Shown piece after piece: positions 17,408 to 25,566 of a stretch of DNA of 64,000 bases; the stretch's first letter is position 1; the number at the start of each line of letters is the position of its first letter. The notes beneath the pieces are model-generated. The model was given only the letters and a program-made list of their open reading frames with translations. It was not told the DNA's origin and searched no databases. A program made the position numbers and the translations under genes. This stretch comes from Longimycelium tulufanense (GTDB lineage Bacteria; Actinomycetota; Actinomycetes; Mycobacteriales; Pseudonocardiaceae), in assembly GCF_014645795.1 (NCBI RefSeq), contig NZ_BMMK01000004.1:62001-126000 (forward strand), in the 5' to 3' direction.

Positions 17408-18646
17408 ATGCACGGCGTGCAGCAGACGCAACGCACGTTGGTCGGGGTGGCGGAGCATCGGGCGCGGGTGGCGGCACTGATCCCCCCGACGCCGGTCGAG
17501 CGACGCCCGGTCGGGGACTGCCTCGGCCTGGCGCTGGCCACGGACCTGGAGTCGCCGATCGCGCTGCCGCCCTTCGACAACTCGGCGATGGACGGCTACG
17601 CGGTGCGGTCGGTCGACGTGGCAACGGCGGCACCGGAGGCGCCGGTGTCCCTGCCCGTGGCCGAGGACATCCCGGCGGGCCGCGGGGACGTGCCGCCCCT
17701 GCTGCCCGGAACCGCGCATCGGATCATGACCGGCGCCCCGGTGCCGTCCGGCGCCGATGCGGTGGTGCCGGTCGAGTCGACGGACGGCGGGGTGTCGGAA
17801 GTCCTGGTGCGGGCCGCGGCGAGGCCGGGCGCGCACATCCGGTGGGCGGGCGAGGACGTGCGCACCGGTGAGGTGGTGTTGCCGGCCGGGATCGGCCTGG
17901 GACCCGCGCAGTTGGGCCTGGCCGCCGCGGTGGGAGCGGACCGGCTCGCGGTGCGCCGACCGCTGCGGGTGCTGGTGCTCTCGACCGGCTCGGAGCTGGT
18001 GGAACCCGGGCAGCCGTTGCGGGGCGGCCAGATCTACGAGTCGAACGGCGTGATGCTGGCCAGTGCGGTGCGGGCGGCCGGTGGGACGGCCGAGTTGCTG
18101 CGGTTCGTGCCCGACGACGTGGACGCCTTCCACCGCGCGCTCGCGCCCTGGCTGGACCGGGTGGACCTGGTACTCACCTCCGGCGGGGTGAGCGCCGGCG
18201 CATACGAGGTGGTCAAGGAAGCGCTGAGCGGACGCGGGGTCAGTTTCCACAAGGTGGCGGTGCAGCCCGGCGGCCCGCAGGGCCTGGGTCGCTACGACGG
18301 CGGCGTGCCCGTGGTGACGTTGCCCGGTAACCCGGTGAGCTCGCTGGTGTCGTTCGAGGTGTTCGTCCGGCCCGCGTTGCGCGCGGCGATGGGCTTCGCC
18401 GAGACGGAGCGGCCGCGTCGCCGGGCCACGTTGGTGGAGTCGCTGCGATCGGTTTCCGGCAAGCGGCAGTACCGCAGGGGCCGGTTCGACGAGGCGGCCG
18501 AGGACACCGTGACGGTCGCACCGGTGGGCGGGCCCGGCTCGCACCTGCTGTCCGCGCTGGCCAGGGCCAACTGCCTGCTGGAGGTCCCGGAAAACACCAC
18601 CGACCTGCCGGCGGGTTCGGAGGTCACCGTGTGGTTGTTGGGCTGA
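17408..18646 (+). CDS. moeA: Molybdopterin molybdenumtransferase MoeA
   Basis: A 412-residue enzyme that inserts molybdate into adenylylated molybdopterin. Domains are in the usual order: domain I/III with LPPFDNSAMDGYAVRSVDVA, domain II (HRIMTGAPVPSGADAVVPVE), the MoaB/MogA-like domain III (VLVLSTGSELVEPGQPLRGG, LTSGGVSAGAYEVV, LPGNPVSSLVSFEVF) and a C-terminal beta domain ending VTVWLLG. Length is normal. ATG 17408 is used; a GTG nine bases later is possible. In Mycobacterium tuberculosis the moeA2 gene is likewise next to psd and pssA, so this is conserved backbone. Confidence 0.95.
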   Translation: MHGVQQTQRTLVGVAEHRARVAALIPPTPVERRPVGDCLGLALATDLESPIALPPFDNSAMDGYAVRSVDVATAAPEAPVSLPVAEDIPAGRGDVPPLLPGTAHRIMTGAPVPSGADAVVPVESTDGGVSEVLVRAAARPGAHIRWAGEDVRTGEVVLPAGIGLGPAQLGLAAAVGADRLAVRRPLRVLVLSTGSELVEPGQPLRGGQIYESNGVMLASAVRAAGGTAELLRFVPDDVDAFHRALAPWLDRVDLVLTSGGVSAGAYEVVKEALSGRGVSFHKVAVQPGGPQGLGRYDGGVPVVTLPGNPVSSLVSFEVFVRPALRAAMGFAETERPRRRATLVESLRSVSGKRQYRRGRFDEAAEDTVTVAPVGGPGSHLLSALARANCLLEVPENTTDLPAGSEVTVWLLG

Positions 18647-18762
18647 TCAGGTGACTTGCTGACGCTCACGGCCAGGGCCGAGACTGCCGTTTGGCCGATG
18701 ACGGGCCGCTCCCCACTCCCCTACATCCCCGAAAGTTCTTCTCGAGCCGGAGGTCGAAGGCG

Positions 18763-20673
18763 TTGCGCTTCCCGTGGCGCGCCGTCCTCGCGCTCGTGGT
18801 GCTCGTCGGTTGGTTCGTGGTGGCCGCCGGGTTGTCCGCCGCACTCGCGGTGGCCGCGGTCTACGCCATGAAGGACGGCACCGTCGGGCTCAGCGGCGCG
18901 GTGCTCGCCGCTGCGGCGTTGCTGGTCGGCACCGCAACCGGGCTCGGTGCGCAATCCGTGCTGTCGGTGCGTGTCCAGTCGCGCGGCGTCGTCGTGGAGC
19001 GGGGCGCGCAGCCGGCCCTGTGGCGGGTGGTCGGGGAGCTGGCCAGGACCGCCCGGGCCGATGCGCCGGACGAGGTGCGGGTGGCCTCGGAGGTGACGCT
19101 CGGGGTCGTCGACAACGGCGGCCCCCTGGGCCTGCGCCGGGGCCGGCGGTGCCTGGAGATCGGGTTGCCGCTGCTGGGTGGGACGACCGTGGCCGAGCTG
19201 CGCGCGCTGGTGGCCCACGAGCTGGGCCACCACGGCAACGGTGGGCTGACGGCAACCGTTTACCGGGGTGCGCAGGCTTTGGAGCACACCGTCGGTGAGT
19301 TGCGCCGGGATTTGCCGCGCTGGGGCGCTCCGGTGCTGGGCTGGCTGCTCGACCGGTGGGTGCGCGTTTTCGTGTGGGCGGCCGGGCCGGTGCTGACCGA
19401 GCGGGAGTGCGCGGCGGACCAGGCCGCCATGGCCGCCGCCGGCCGCCGGGCGGCCCAGCAGGGATTGGTCCGTCCGGGCGTGCTGGCGGCGGCCTGGCCG
19501 GAGTACGGCAAGCAGTACCTCGCGCTCGCGCGGCTGGCCGGCCGCACCCCTGACGTGCTGCTCGGGTTCCGTGCGTTCCTGTCCGCGCCGGCCCGGCGCC
19601 ACCGCTGGGAGCAGGTCGAGCAGGAGGTGCTGGACGCCGGTCCGATCTCCGGCTTCGATCACCACCCACCGCTGCGGGACCGGGTGGCAGCCATGGCCGA
19701 CACCGGCGAGCCGGGCGCGGAACCGGACGACCGGCCCGCGTGGATGTTGCTGGGTGAGCCGGTGCGCAGCGTCCCCGAGCTGGAGGATGCGCTGTTGGTC
19801 GACCTCGGGCCGCGGGCGCCGTGGCCCGAGCTGGTGCGGGTCGCGGCGGTGCAGCGGGCCGAGCAACGGGCCGCCGAGCTGGCCCGCGCGGTGCTGGACA
19901 GCGGGGCTCAGGTGGACGGCCGGCCGGCGCAGCCCACGATCGCCGGCGTGTTGCTGGCCTTGCACCGGGGCCTGGGCGCGGAGCTGGTGAAACCGGCACT
20001 GGACCCGGCGCTCGCGCCGCGCGAGGTGCCGGAGGCGTCGGTGACCACGCTGGTCGAGCTGGTGGCGGGGGCGGCGGCCACCGCGCTGTGCCGGGCCCGG
20101 CGGGCCACCTTCGAGCTGGACTGGAACGGGCCGGCCCGGCTGCGGCTGGTGGGTGGGCAGGCGGTCGACCTGGAGCGACTGGTGGCACCGGCGGTGCACC
20201 GGCCGGTCCTGGTGCCGCGGCTGCACCAGCACCTGACCCGGATGGGCGTGCCACTGGACTTCGCGGCGCGGCCGGCCGAACCGCCGAAGGCGACGCTCGC
20301 GGCGAGCGCGTGCGGTGTCCGCCGGGACGGCGAGCCACACGACCTGCTGGTCTACGACGTGGGCCTGCTCGTGCTGCCCAGCACGGGAGGCAAGCTCGCG
20401 ACGAAAGCGGCGAAAAAGGCACTGACCGAGCTGCGGCGACGGCCCGGTGCCCACTGGATATGCGGGTACGACGTCGAGTGGGGCCGGCTGGTGCGGCGGC
20501 GCAGCGGCTGGGACCTCTGGCTGCGGCTGCGCGGCGACGCTGAGCTGGAGCTGACCGGCACCGAGGACACCGTGCAGCGTGGCGAGCCTGCCGAGGCCCT
20601 GGCGGGCCTGCTCGGTGACCGCCTGGAGGTCGAGGACGTCCGGCAGCGGCGACGCGAGCCCACCCCGGGGTGA
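18763..20673 (+). CDS. M48-family membrane metalloprotease
   Basis: A protein of about 636 residues. Two N-terminal membrane helices (AVLALVVLVGWFVVAAGLSA and LSGAVLAAAALLVGTATGL) are followed by the zinc site VAHELGHHGNG, which is the HExxH motif of M48 (HtpX/Ste24-type) peptidases, with a downstream ECAADQAA (third zinc ligand and Asp). The long C-terminal part (from about 330) is not recognised. The start is uncertain: TTG 18763 with GGAGG nine bases upstream is chosen, but TTG 18691 in frame would add 24 residues. Members degrade or process membrane proteins. It is followed by a strong hairpin and the GlsB-like gene. Confidence 0.8.
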   Translation: MRFPWRAVLALVVLVGWFVVAAGLSAALAVAAVYAMKDGTVGLSGAVLAAAALLVGTATGLGAQSVLSVRVQSRGVVVERGAQPALWRVVGELARTARADAPDEVRVASEVTLGVVDNGGPLGLRRGRRCLEIGLPLLGGTTVAELRALVAHELGHHGNGGLTATVYRGAQALEHTVGELRRDLPRWGAPVLGWLLDRWVRVFVWAAGPVLTERECAADQAAMAAAGRRAAQQGLVRPGVLAAAWPEYGKQYLALARLAGRTPDVLLGFRAFLSAPARRHRWEQVEQEVLDAGPISGFDHHPPLRDRVAAMADTGEPGAEPDDRPAWMLLGEPVRSVPELEDALLVDLGPRAPWPELVRVAAVQRAEQRAAELARAVLDSGAQVDGRPAQPTIAGVLLALHRGLGAELVKPALDPALAPREVPEASVTTLVELVAGAAATALCRARRATFELDWNGPARLRLVGGQAVDLERLVAPAVHRPVLVPRLHQHLTRMGVPLDFAARPAEPPKATLAASACGVRRDGEPHDLLVYDVGLLVLPSTGGKLATKAAKKALTELRRRPGAHWICGYDVEWGRLVRRRSGWDLWLRLRGDAELELTGTEDTVQRGEPAEALAGLLGDRLEVEDVRQRRREPTPG

Positions 20674-20688
20674 GGCCCCCGGGCCCGA

Positions 20689-20735
20689 GCCGGCCGGCCC
20701 GGACGGCTTTCGGCCGCCGGGGCGGGCCGGCCGGC
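20689..20735. terminator. Terminator after the M48 gene
   Basis: GCCGGCCGGCCC (20689-20700) pairs perfectly with 20724-20735; the 23-base interior can form a further small hairpin around CGGCTTTCGGCCG. It starts 16 bases after the protease stop. Confidence 0.65.
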
Positions 20736-20751
20736 CAGGTAGCGTGGCGGC

Positions 20752-21021
20752 ATGGGCCTGCTGTCGTGGATCCTGTTCGGCGCGCTGGCCGGCTGGGCGG
20801 CGAACGTCGTGGTGGGTGGCCGGTACCGCCGGCCGCTGGGCTGCCTGGGCAGCATCCTGGTCGGCGTCGTGGGTGCCGTGCTGGGTGGGCTGATCTACAC
20901 CCTGGTGACCGGCCGGGAGAAGACGTTCGACTGGGACCTGTCCAGTTTCGGAGTCGCCGTGCTCGGGGCCGTGGTGTTGCTCGCGTTCGTCCGCCTGCTG
21001 ACCGGCCAGCGAACCCGCTAG
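20752..21021 (+). CDS. GlsB/YeaQ/YmgE family membrane protein
   Basis: An 89-residue protein with three predicted membrane helices: LLSWILFGALAGWAANVVVG, a Gly-rich second helix (SILVGVVGAVLGGLIYTLV) and AVLGAVVLLAFVRLL. This is the Transgly_assoc fold, with GLLSWILFGALAGW and the Arg-Arg-Pro-Leu-Gly-Cys turn typical. Family members are small inner-membrane proteins linked to stress but with no known activity. It stands alone between hairpins and may share no operon. Confidence 0.9.
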   Translation: MGLLSWILFGALAGWAANVVVGGRYRRPLGCLGSILVGVVGAVLGGLIYTLVTGREKTFDWDLSSFGVAVLGAVVLLAFVRLLTGQRTR

Positions 21022-21102
21022 CGAGCTTGATCCGCAGGTCAGCGGACCGGCACGCGGCGTTGGTGTGACACGTATTACACTCATTCCCACGTGAGGACGA
21101 CG

Positions 21103-21146
21103 AGTTTCCGTCATCCCTTCCCTGCCAGGAGCCGATGACGGAAACT
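21103..21146. other. Perfect 13-base hairpin
   Basis: AGTTTCCGTCATC (21103-21115) pairs with GATGACGGAAACT (21134-21146), with an 18-base loop. It is 80 bases after the GlsB-like gene. It is less GC-rich than other hairpins here, so it is not a typical terminator for this genome. Operator, mobile-element end or RNA element are all possible. Confidence 0.5.
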
Positions 21147-21216
21147 GGTTAACGTCGAGTTGGTCTGTTGACGCCGGTCCGTAACGACCCGGTCGGGGCG
21201 GGTCGCGGGCCGAGAA

Positions 21217-21247
21217 GGTCCGTGCGTCGTCGGGGGACGCACGGACC
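21217..21247. other. Perfect 12-base hairpin
   Basis: GGTCCGTGCGTC (21217-21228) pairs with GACGCACGGACC (21236-21247) around a seven-base loop. It could be a terminator for the GlsB-like gene or part of a structured leader of psd. The stretch 21022-21419 otherwise holds no gene. Confidence 0.55.
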
Positions 21248-21300
21248 CGTTCGGGGGAGCGATGTCCGGCCCAGCTCGACAGCCCCGCCAGGCGGGGCGG

Positions 21301-21333
21301 GCCGGGACCGGTGTTGCTGACACCGGTCCCGGC
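21301..21333. terminator. 14-base hairpin before psd
   Basis: GCCGGGACCGGTGT (21301-21314) pairs with 21320-21333 around TGCTG, and TGCTTTGTG follows, a modest T-rich tail. This is the best terminator-like of three hairpins in the 400-base gap. It lies about 90 bases upstream of psd, so psd must be transcribed from a promoter after it or be attenuated by it. Confidence 0.65.
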
Positions 21334-21419
21334 TGCTTTGTGCGTTGGCGTACCGTGGGTGGCCGTCGCCGGTCTCCTCGTGACCGGCGGACACCACACC
21401 TTCCACGGCCTACAGGACG

Positions 21420-22148
21420 ATGACCTCGGACCACGACGCCCCCGCGCAGGGCCCCCGCGCCGGCACGTTCGCCCACTCGTTGGAGCTGGCCCGCCGCTCG
21501 GTGCCGCCCCTGCATCCGGCCGGCCGGCCGTTCGTGCTCGGCATGGCCGCCCTCACCCTGTTGCTGCGCCGCCGCTGGCGCCCGCTCGGCGCGCTCGCCG
21601 CCGTTCTCACCGCGTGGTGCGCCTGGTTCTTCCGGGAACCGCGCCGGGTCACCCCGATGCGGCCGGGCATCGCGGTCTCTCCGGCCGACGGCACGGTGTC
21701 GCATGTCGCCGAGGCCGCGCCGCCCGCGGAGCTTGGCCTGGGTCCGGACCCGATGGTGCGGGTCAGCGTCTTCCTGTCCGTGTTCGACGTGCACGTGCAG
21801 CGTGCCCCGGTCGACGGCGTCGTGGAGAAGGTCGCCTACCGGCCGGGCCGGTTCCTGTCCGCGGACCTGGACAAGGCCAGCGAGGACAACGAGCGCAACA
21901 GTGTGCTGCTGCGTGACGGCGACGGTCGCGCGTTGGCGGTGGTGCAGATCGCCGGCCTGATCGCGCGGCGCATCGTCTGCGAGGCGGCCGAGGGCGACAA
22001 GGTGACCGCCGGGGCGACCTACGGCCTGATCAGGTTCGGTTCGCGGGTCGACCTCTACCTGCCGCGCGGCAGCCGGGTCCTGGTGGAGGCCGGCCAGCGG
22101 ACGATCGGGGGCGAGACCGTGCTGGCCGAGCTGCCGCAGGAGGGCTGA
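21420..22148 (+). CDS. psd: Phosphatidylserine decarboxylase proenzyme
   Basis: A 242-residue short-form (archaeal/actinobacterial) phosphatidylserine decarboxylase. SPADGTV is the conserved N-terminal motif, FLSVFDVHVQRAP and GFLSADLDKASEDNERN-like segments follow, and the self-cleavage site is the Gly-Ser in IRFGSRVDLYLP, where the Ser becomes the pyruvoyl group. It makes phosphatidylethanolamine at the membrane; a helix near residues 40-66 may anchor it. The stop is two bases before the pssA ATG, so decarboxylase and synthase form one operon, as in M. tuberculosis. Confidence 0.95.
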   Translation: MTSDHDAPAQGPRAGTFAHSLELARRSVPPLHPAGRPFVLGMAALTLLLRRRWRPLGALAAVLTAWCAWFFREPRRVTPMRPGIAVSPADGTVSHVAEAAPPAELGLGPDPMVRVSVFLSVFDVHVQRAPVDGVVEKVAYRPGRFLSADLDKASEDNERNSVLLRDGDGRALAVVQIAGLIARRIVCEAAEGDKVTAGATYGLIRFGSRVDLYLPRGSRVLVEAGQRTIGGETVLAELPQEG

Positions 22149-22150
22149 CC

Positions 22151-23059
22151 ATGGCACGCACGCCCGGCGTGCGGCTGCTGCCCAACGCCATCACCATCCT
22201 CGCGCTGTGCGCCGGCCTGTCGGCCGTGATGTTCGCGCTGCGCGGGCAGCCCACCGGTGCGGTCGCCGCGACCGCCGTCGCCGCCCTGCTGGACGGCCTG
22301 GACGGCCGGCTGGCGCGGCTGCTCGACGCCACCAGCAAGATCGGCGCGGAGCTGGACTCGCTGTCGGACAACGTGGCCTTCGGGGTGGCGCCCGCGCTGA
22401 CCCTGTACGTGTGGGGCCTGCACGGCACCAAGTACGGGTGGGCCGTCGCGTTGATCTATGCGGTGTGCATGACGTTGCGGCTGGCCCGGTTCAACACGTT
22501 GCTGGACGACCCCGACCAGCCGCCGTTCACCAAGGAGTTCTTCGTCGGTGTGCCGGCGCCGGCCGGGGCCCTGCTGGTGTTGTTGCCGGTCGTGCTGACC
22601 CTGGAGATCAGGGACGGCTGGTGGTCGTCCGAGCCGGCGGTGATGGTGTGGATGCTGGTCTGCGCGGGCCTGCTGATCAGCCGGGTGCCGACGCTGTCCC
22701 TGAAGACGATCAAGGTCGCGCCGCGGGCGATGGCGCCGCTGCTGGTGGGTGTGGGGGTGCTGGCGGCCGCGGTGATTCTCTACCCGGTCGTGGCCCTGAT
22801 CGCGGCGATGGTGCTCTACCTGCTGCACATTCCCTATGCGGCGTACCGCTATCGCTGGCTGGCCAGGCACCCCGAGGCGTGGGACGTGCCGCCCAAGGAG
22901 CGCCGGGCGATCCGCCGCGCGCACAGCCGCCGCCGGCTGGGACTGCGACCACCGCTGCGGCGCGCCGCGGGCACGCCGCGGACGGTCCGGCTGGCCCGAC
23001 TCTCCCGGCGCAACGGACGACCGGGCCGGCAGCGCCGACCCGAGGACCTCGTCGACTGA
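22151..23059 (+). CDS. pssA: CDP-diacylglycerol--serine O-phosphatidyltransferase
   Basis: A 302-residue integral membrane enzyme that joins serine to CDP-diacylglycerol to make phosphatidylserine, the substrate of psd. The CDP-alcohol phosphotransferase motif is intact in DGLDGRLARL followed by GAELDSLSD. About seven hydrophobic helices follow (for example GALLVLLPVVLTLEI, AMAPLLVGVGVLAAAVILYP). The last ~55 residues are strongly basic (RRAIRRAHSRRRLG) and should stay in the cytoplasm. It lies directly behind psd; the next gene starts 234 bases on. Confidence 0.96.
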   Translation: MARTPGVRLLPNAITILALCAGLSAVMFALRGQPTGAVAATAVAALLDGLDGRLARLLDATSKIGAELDSLSDNVAFGVAPALTLYVWGLHGTKYGWAVALIYAVCMTLRLARFNTLLDDPDQPPFTKEFFVGVPAPAGALLVLLPVVLTLEIRDGWWSSEPAVMVWMLVCAGLLISRVPTLSLKTIKVAPRAMAPLLVGVGVLAAAVILYPVVALIAAMVLYLLHIPYAAYRYRWLARHPEAWDVPPKERRAIRRAHSRRRLGLRPPLRRAAGTPRTVRLARLSRRNGRPGRQRRPEDLVD

Positions 23060-23293
23060 CAGCACTCCCGCTGCCCCGGAGGGCCCCGGCCGGCCGCCGC
23101 TTCCGCCAGCGGGATCGCGCGCGTACTCCTACAGCCGCACCCCGCCCTCCCTGGGTCTCGCGAGCCCAAGTCGAGCGTAGTGATCAGGAAAATCGCAGGT
23201 CAAGGGCGTGATCGTCGGCTGTGGGCACATCTGGGGGGTGTGGATAACTTCGCGGTGGGCGGCGCTGCCGGGTGGTTTCCGTAGGCTGCGGGC

Positions 23294-25531
23294 GTGACCG
23301 CACCGGAGATCACGCTCACCACGAGGCTGTCGCCGTCGGCCCTGGACACCCGGCGCGGGGTGGTCCGGCTGCACCCCGAAGTGCTGGATGCGTTGGGGCT
23401 GCGTGCGTGGGACGCCGTCCGGCTCACCGGGAGCCGGGTGACCGCCGCGCTGGCCGCCGCGGCGACGCCGGGCACGCCGACCGGCGTGGCCCTGGTCGAC
23501 GACGTGACCCTGTCCAACCTGGGCCTTCCCGAGGGGACCCAGGTCGTGGTCTCCCCGGTTCGGGTCGTGGCGGCGCGGTCGATCACCGTCTCCGGCTCCC
23601 GGCTCGCGATGACCGCGGTGTCCCCCGAGACGCTCCGGCTGGCGCTGACCGGCAAGGTGCTGACCACCGGCGACGCGGTGTCCTTGCTGCCGCAGGACCT
23701 CGCGCCGCCACCGGGCGCCGACGTGTCCACCGCGCGCCGCCGGCTGTCCGCGGCGATCGGCATGACCTGGACCAACGAGCTGGTCACGGTCGCCGAGACC
23801 GATCCGGCGGGACCGGTGGCGGTGCAGCCCGCCACGGTCGTCCGCTGGCAGGGCGGCGCGCGGACCGGCGACCGGATCGGCGCCGTGACCGCCGCCCCGC
23901 AGCCGGCCGCGGAACCCGCCCAGGCCGCCGCTCCTGAGCGACCACCGGTGCCGGTGGCGGACCTGGTGGGCGCGGAGGACGCCGCCCGCCGGCTGACCGA
24001 GTGGTTCGATCTCGCCTTCCAGCATCCCGAGTTGCTCGCCCGGCTGGGCTCGTCCGCGCGGCTGGGCGTCCTGGTGACCGGCCCGCCCGGGGTCGGCAAG
24101 GCCACCCTGGTGCGCTCGGTGGCGCACGCCGCCGGCGCGGAGGTCGTCGAGTTGGTAGCCCCCACCGTGGCCGCACTGGAGGCCGGCACGGCCTCGCAGC
24201 GCGTGCACGACGCCGTCGCCGATGCGAAGGCCCGTGCCGCCCGTGGGAAGCCCTGCGTACTGCTGGTGTCCGATGTGGACTCGCTCCTCCCGTCGGCGGC
24301 TCCTCCCCCACTGGCCACGGTCGTGCTGGACGCGTTCCGCGCCGCGGTTCCCACGACCGGGCTGGCGTTGGTCGCCACCTCGGCGCACCCGGAGTCGGTG
24401 GATCCCCGGCTGCGCGCCCCGGACCTGGTGGAACGCGAGGTGACCGTCGCGGCCCCGGACACGCGCACCCGGACCGCACTGCTGCAGGTGTTGCTCCGGG
24501 ACGCACCGCTGGAGTCCACAGTGGACCCTTCGGCGGTGGCCGAGCGCACCCCGGGTTTCGTGGTCGCCGACCTGCTCGCGCTTCGCAGGGAAGCCGCGGT
24601 GCGCGCGGCCGTGCGCCACAAGCAGGCCGGTGAGCCCGCCGACCCACGCATCGCGCAGGAGGACCTGCTGGGCGCGCTGGAGGTGGTCCGTCCCATCTCG
24701 ATGTCCACTTCGGACAACCTGCAGGTCGGTGGCCTCACCCTGGACGACGTCGGCGACATGGGCGAGGTGAAGCAGGCGCTCACCGAGGCCGTGCTGTGGC
24801 CGCTGCAGTACCCGGACTCCTTCGCCCGGCTCGGCGTCCAGCCGCCACGTGGTGTGCTCATGTACGGTCCGCCGGGCTGTGGCAAGACGTTCCTCGTGCG
24901 TGCCCTTGCCGGGACCGGTCGGCTTAACGTGCTCTCGGTGAAGGGCGCGGAACTGATGGACAAGTGGGTCGGCGAGTCCGAGCGCGCGGTGCGGGAGCTG
25001 TTCCGCCGCGCCCGGGATGCCGCGCCCGCGCTGGTCTTCCTGGACGAGGTGGACGCTCTGGCGCCGCGCCGCGGCCAGTCCGGTGACTCCGGGGTCGCCG
25101 ACCGGGTCGTGGCGGCCCTGCTCACCGAGCTCGACGGTGTGGAGCCGCTGCGCGACGTCGTGGTGCTCGCCGCCACCAACCGCCCCGACCTGGTGGACCC
25201 GGCGCTGCTGCGGCCGGGCCGGTTGGAGCGCATGGTGTACGTGCCGCCGCCGGACACGGCGGCCCGGGCCGAGATCCTGCGTTCCGCCGCCAAGAACACT
25301 CCCCTGGCCAGGGACGTCGACCTCGACGCGGTTGCCGCGGAACTCGACGGGTACTCGGCGGCCGACTGTGCCGCCGTGGTTCGCGAGGCCGCGCTCACCG
25401 CGATGCGGGAGTCGTTGGCGGCGGCCGAGGTCAATGCCGCCCACCTGGCCACCGCGCGGCGGGCGGTGCGTCCCTCCCTGGATCCGGTCCAGCTGGCCGA
25501 GTTGGAGGCGTACGCGGCCAGCCGGACCTAG
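23294..25531 (+). CDS. Cdc48/p97-like double AAA+ ATPase
   Basis: A 745-residue ATPase with a Cdc48 N-domain (about 5-190; GVVRLHPEVLDALGL, GDAVSLLPQDL) and two AAA modules. D1 has Walker A GPPGVGKATLV but Walker B VLLVSDVDSL and a second-region ESVDPRLRAPDL that lacks the usual RPGR arginines, so D1 may bind but hydrolyse poorly. D2 is complete: GPPGCGKTFLV, LVFLDEVDAL, and LVDPALLRPGRLERMVYV. These proteins remodel or unfold proteins. The M. tuberculosis homologue (Rv0435c) is also beside pssA and psd. GTG 23294 begins it. Its clients in actinobacteria are not known. Confidence 0.93.
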   Translation: MTAPEITLTTRLSPSALDTRRGVVRLHPEVLDALGLRAWDAVRLTGSRVTAALAAAATPGTPTGVALVDDVTLSNLGLPEGTQVVVSPVRVVAARSITVSGSRLAMTAVSPETLRLALTGKVLTTGDAVSLLPQDLAPPPGADVSTARRRLSAAIGMTWTNELVTVAETDPAGPVAVQPATVVRWQGGARTGDRIGAVTAAPQPAAEPAQAAAPERPPVPVADLVGAEDAARRLTEWFDLAFQHPELLARLGSSARLGVLVTGPPGVGKATLVRSVAHAAGAEVVELVAPTVAALEAGTASQRVHDAVADAKARAARGKPCVLLVSDVDSLLPSAAPPPLATVVLDAFRAAVPTTGLALVATSAHPESVDPRLRAPDLVEREVTVAAPDTRTRTALLQVLLRDAPLESTVDPSAVAERTPGFVVADLLALRREAAVRAAVRHKQAGEPADPRIAQEDLLGALEVVRPISMSTSDNLQVGGLTLDDVGDMGEVKQALTEAVLWPLQYPDSFARLGVQPPRGVLMYGPPGCGKTFLVRALAGTGRLNVLSVKGAELMDKWVGESERAVRELFRRARDAAPALVFLDEVDALAPRRGQSGDSGVADRVVAALLTELDGVEPLRDVVVLAATNRPDLVDPALLRPGRLERMVYVPPPDTAARAEILRSAAKNTPLARDVDLDAVAAELDGYSAADCAAVVREAALTAMRESLAAAEVNAAHLATARRAVRPSLDPVQLAELEAYAASRT

Positions 25532-25566
25532 GCCCGGTCACCGGGTCGGGGCCCGGCGGAACGAAC

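Noticed and set aside
18721-21399. An 892-residue minus-strand open frame over the M48 protease gene
   Set aside because: Opposite a gene with HELGHH and membrane helices; His/Gln/Arg-rich with no family features and no start signal.
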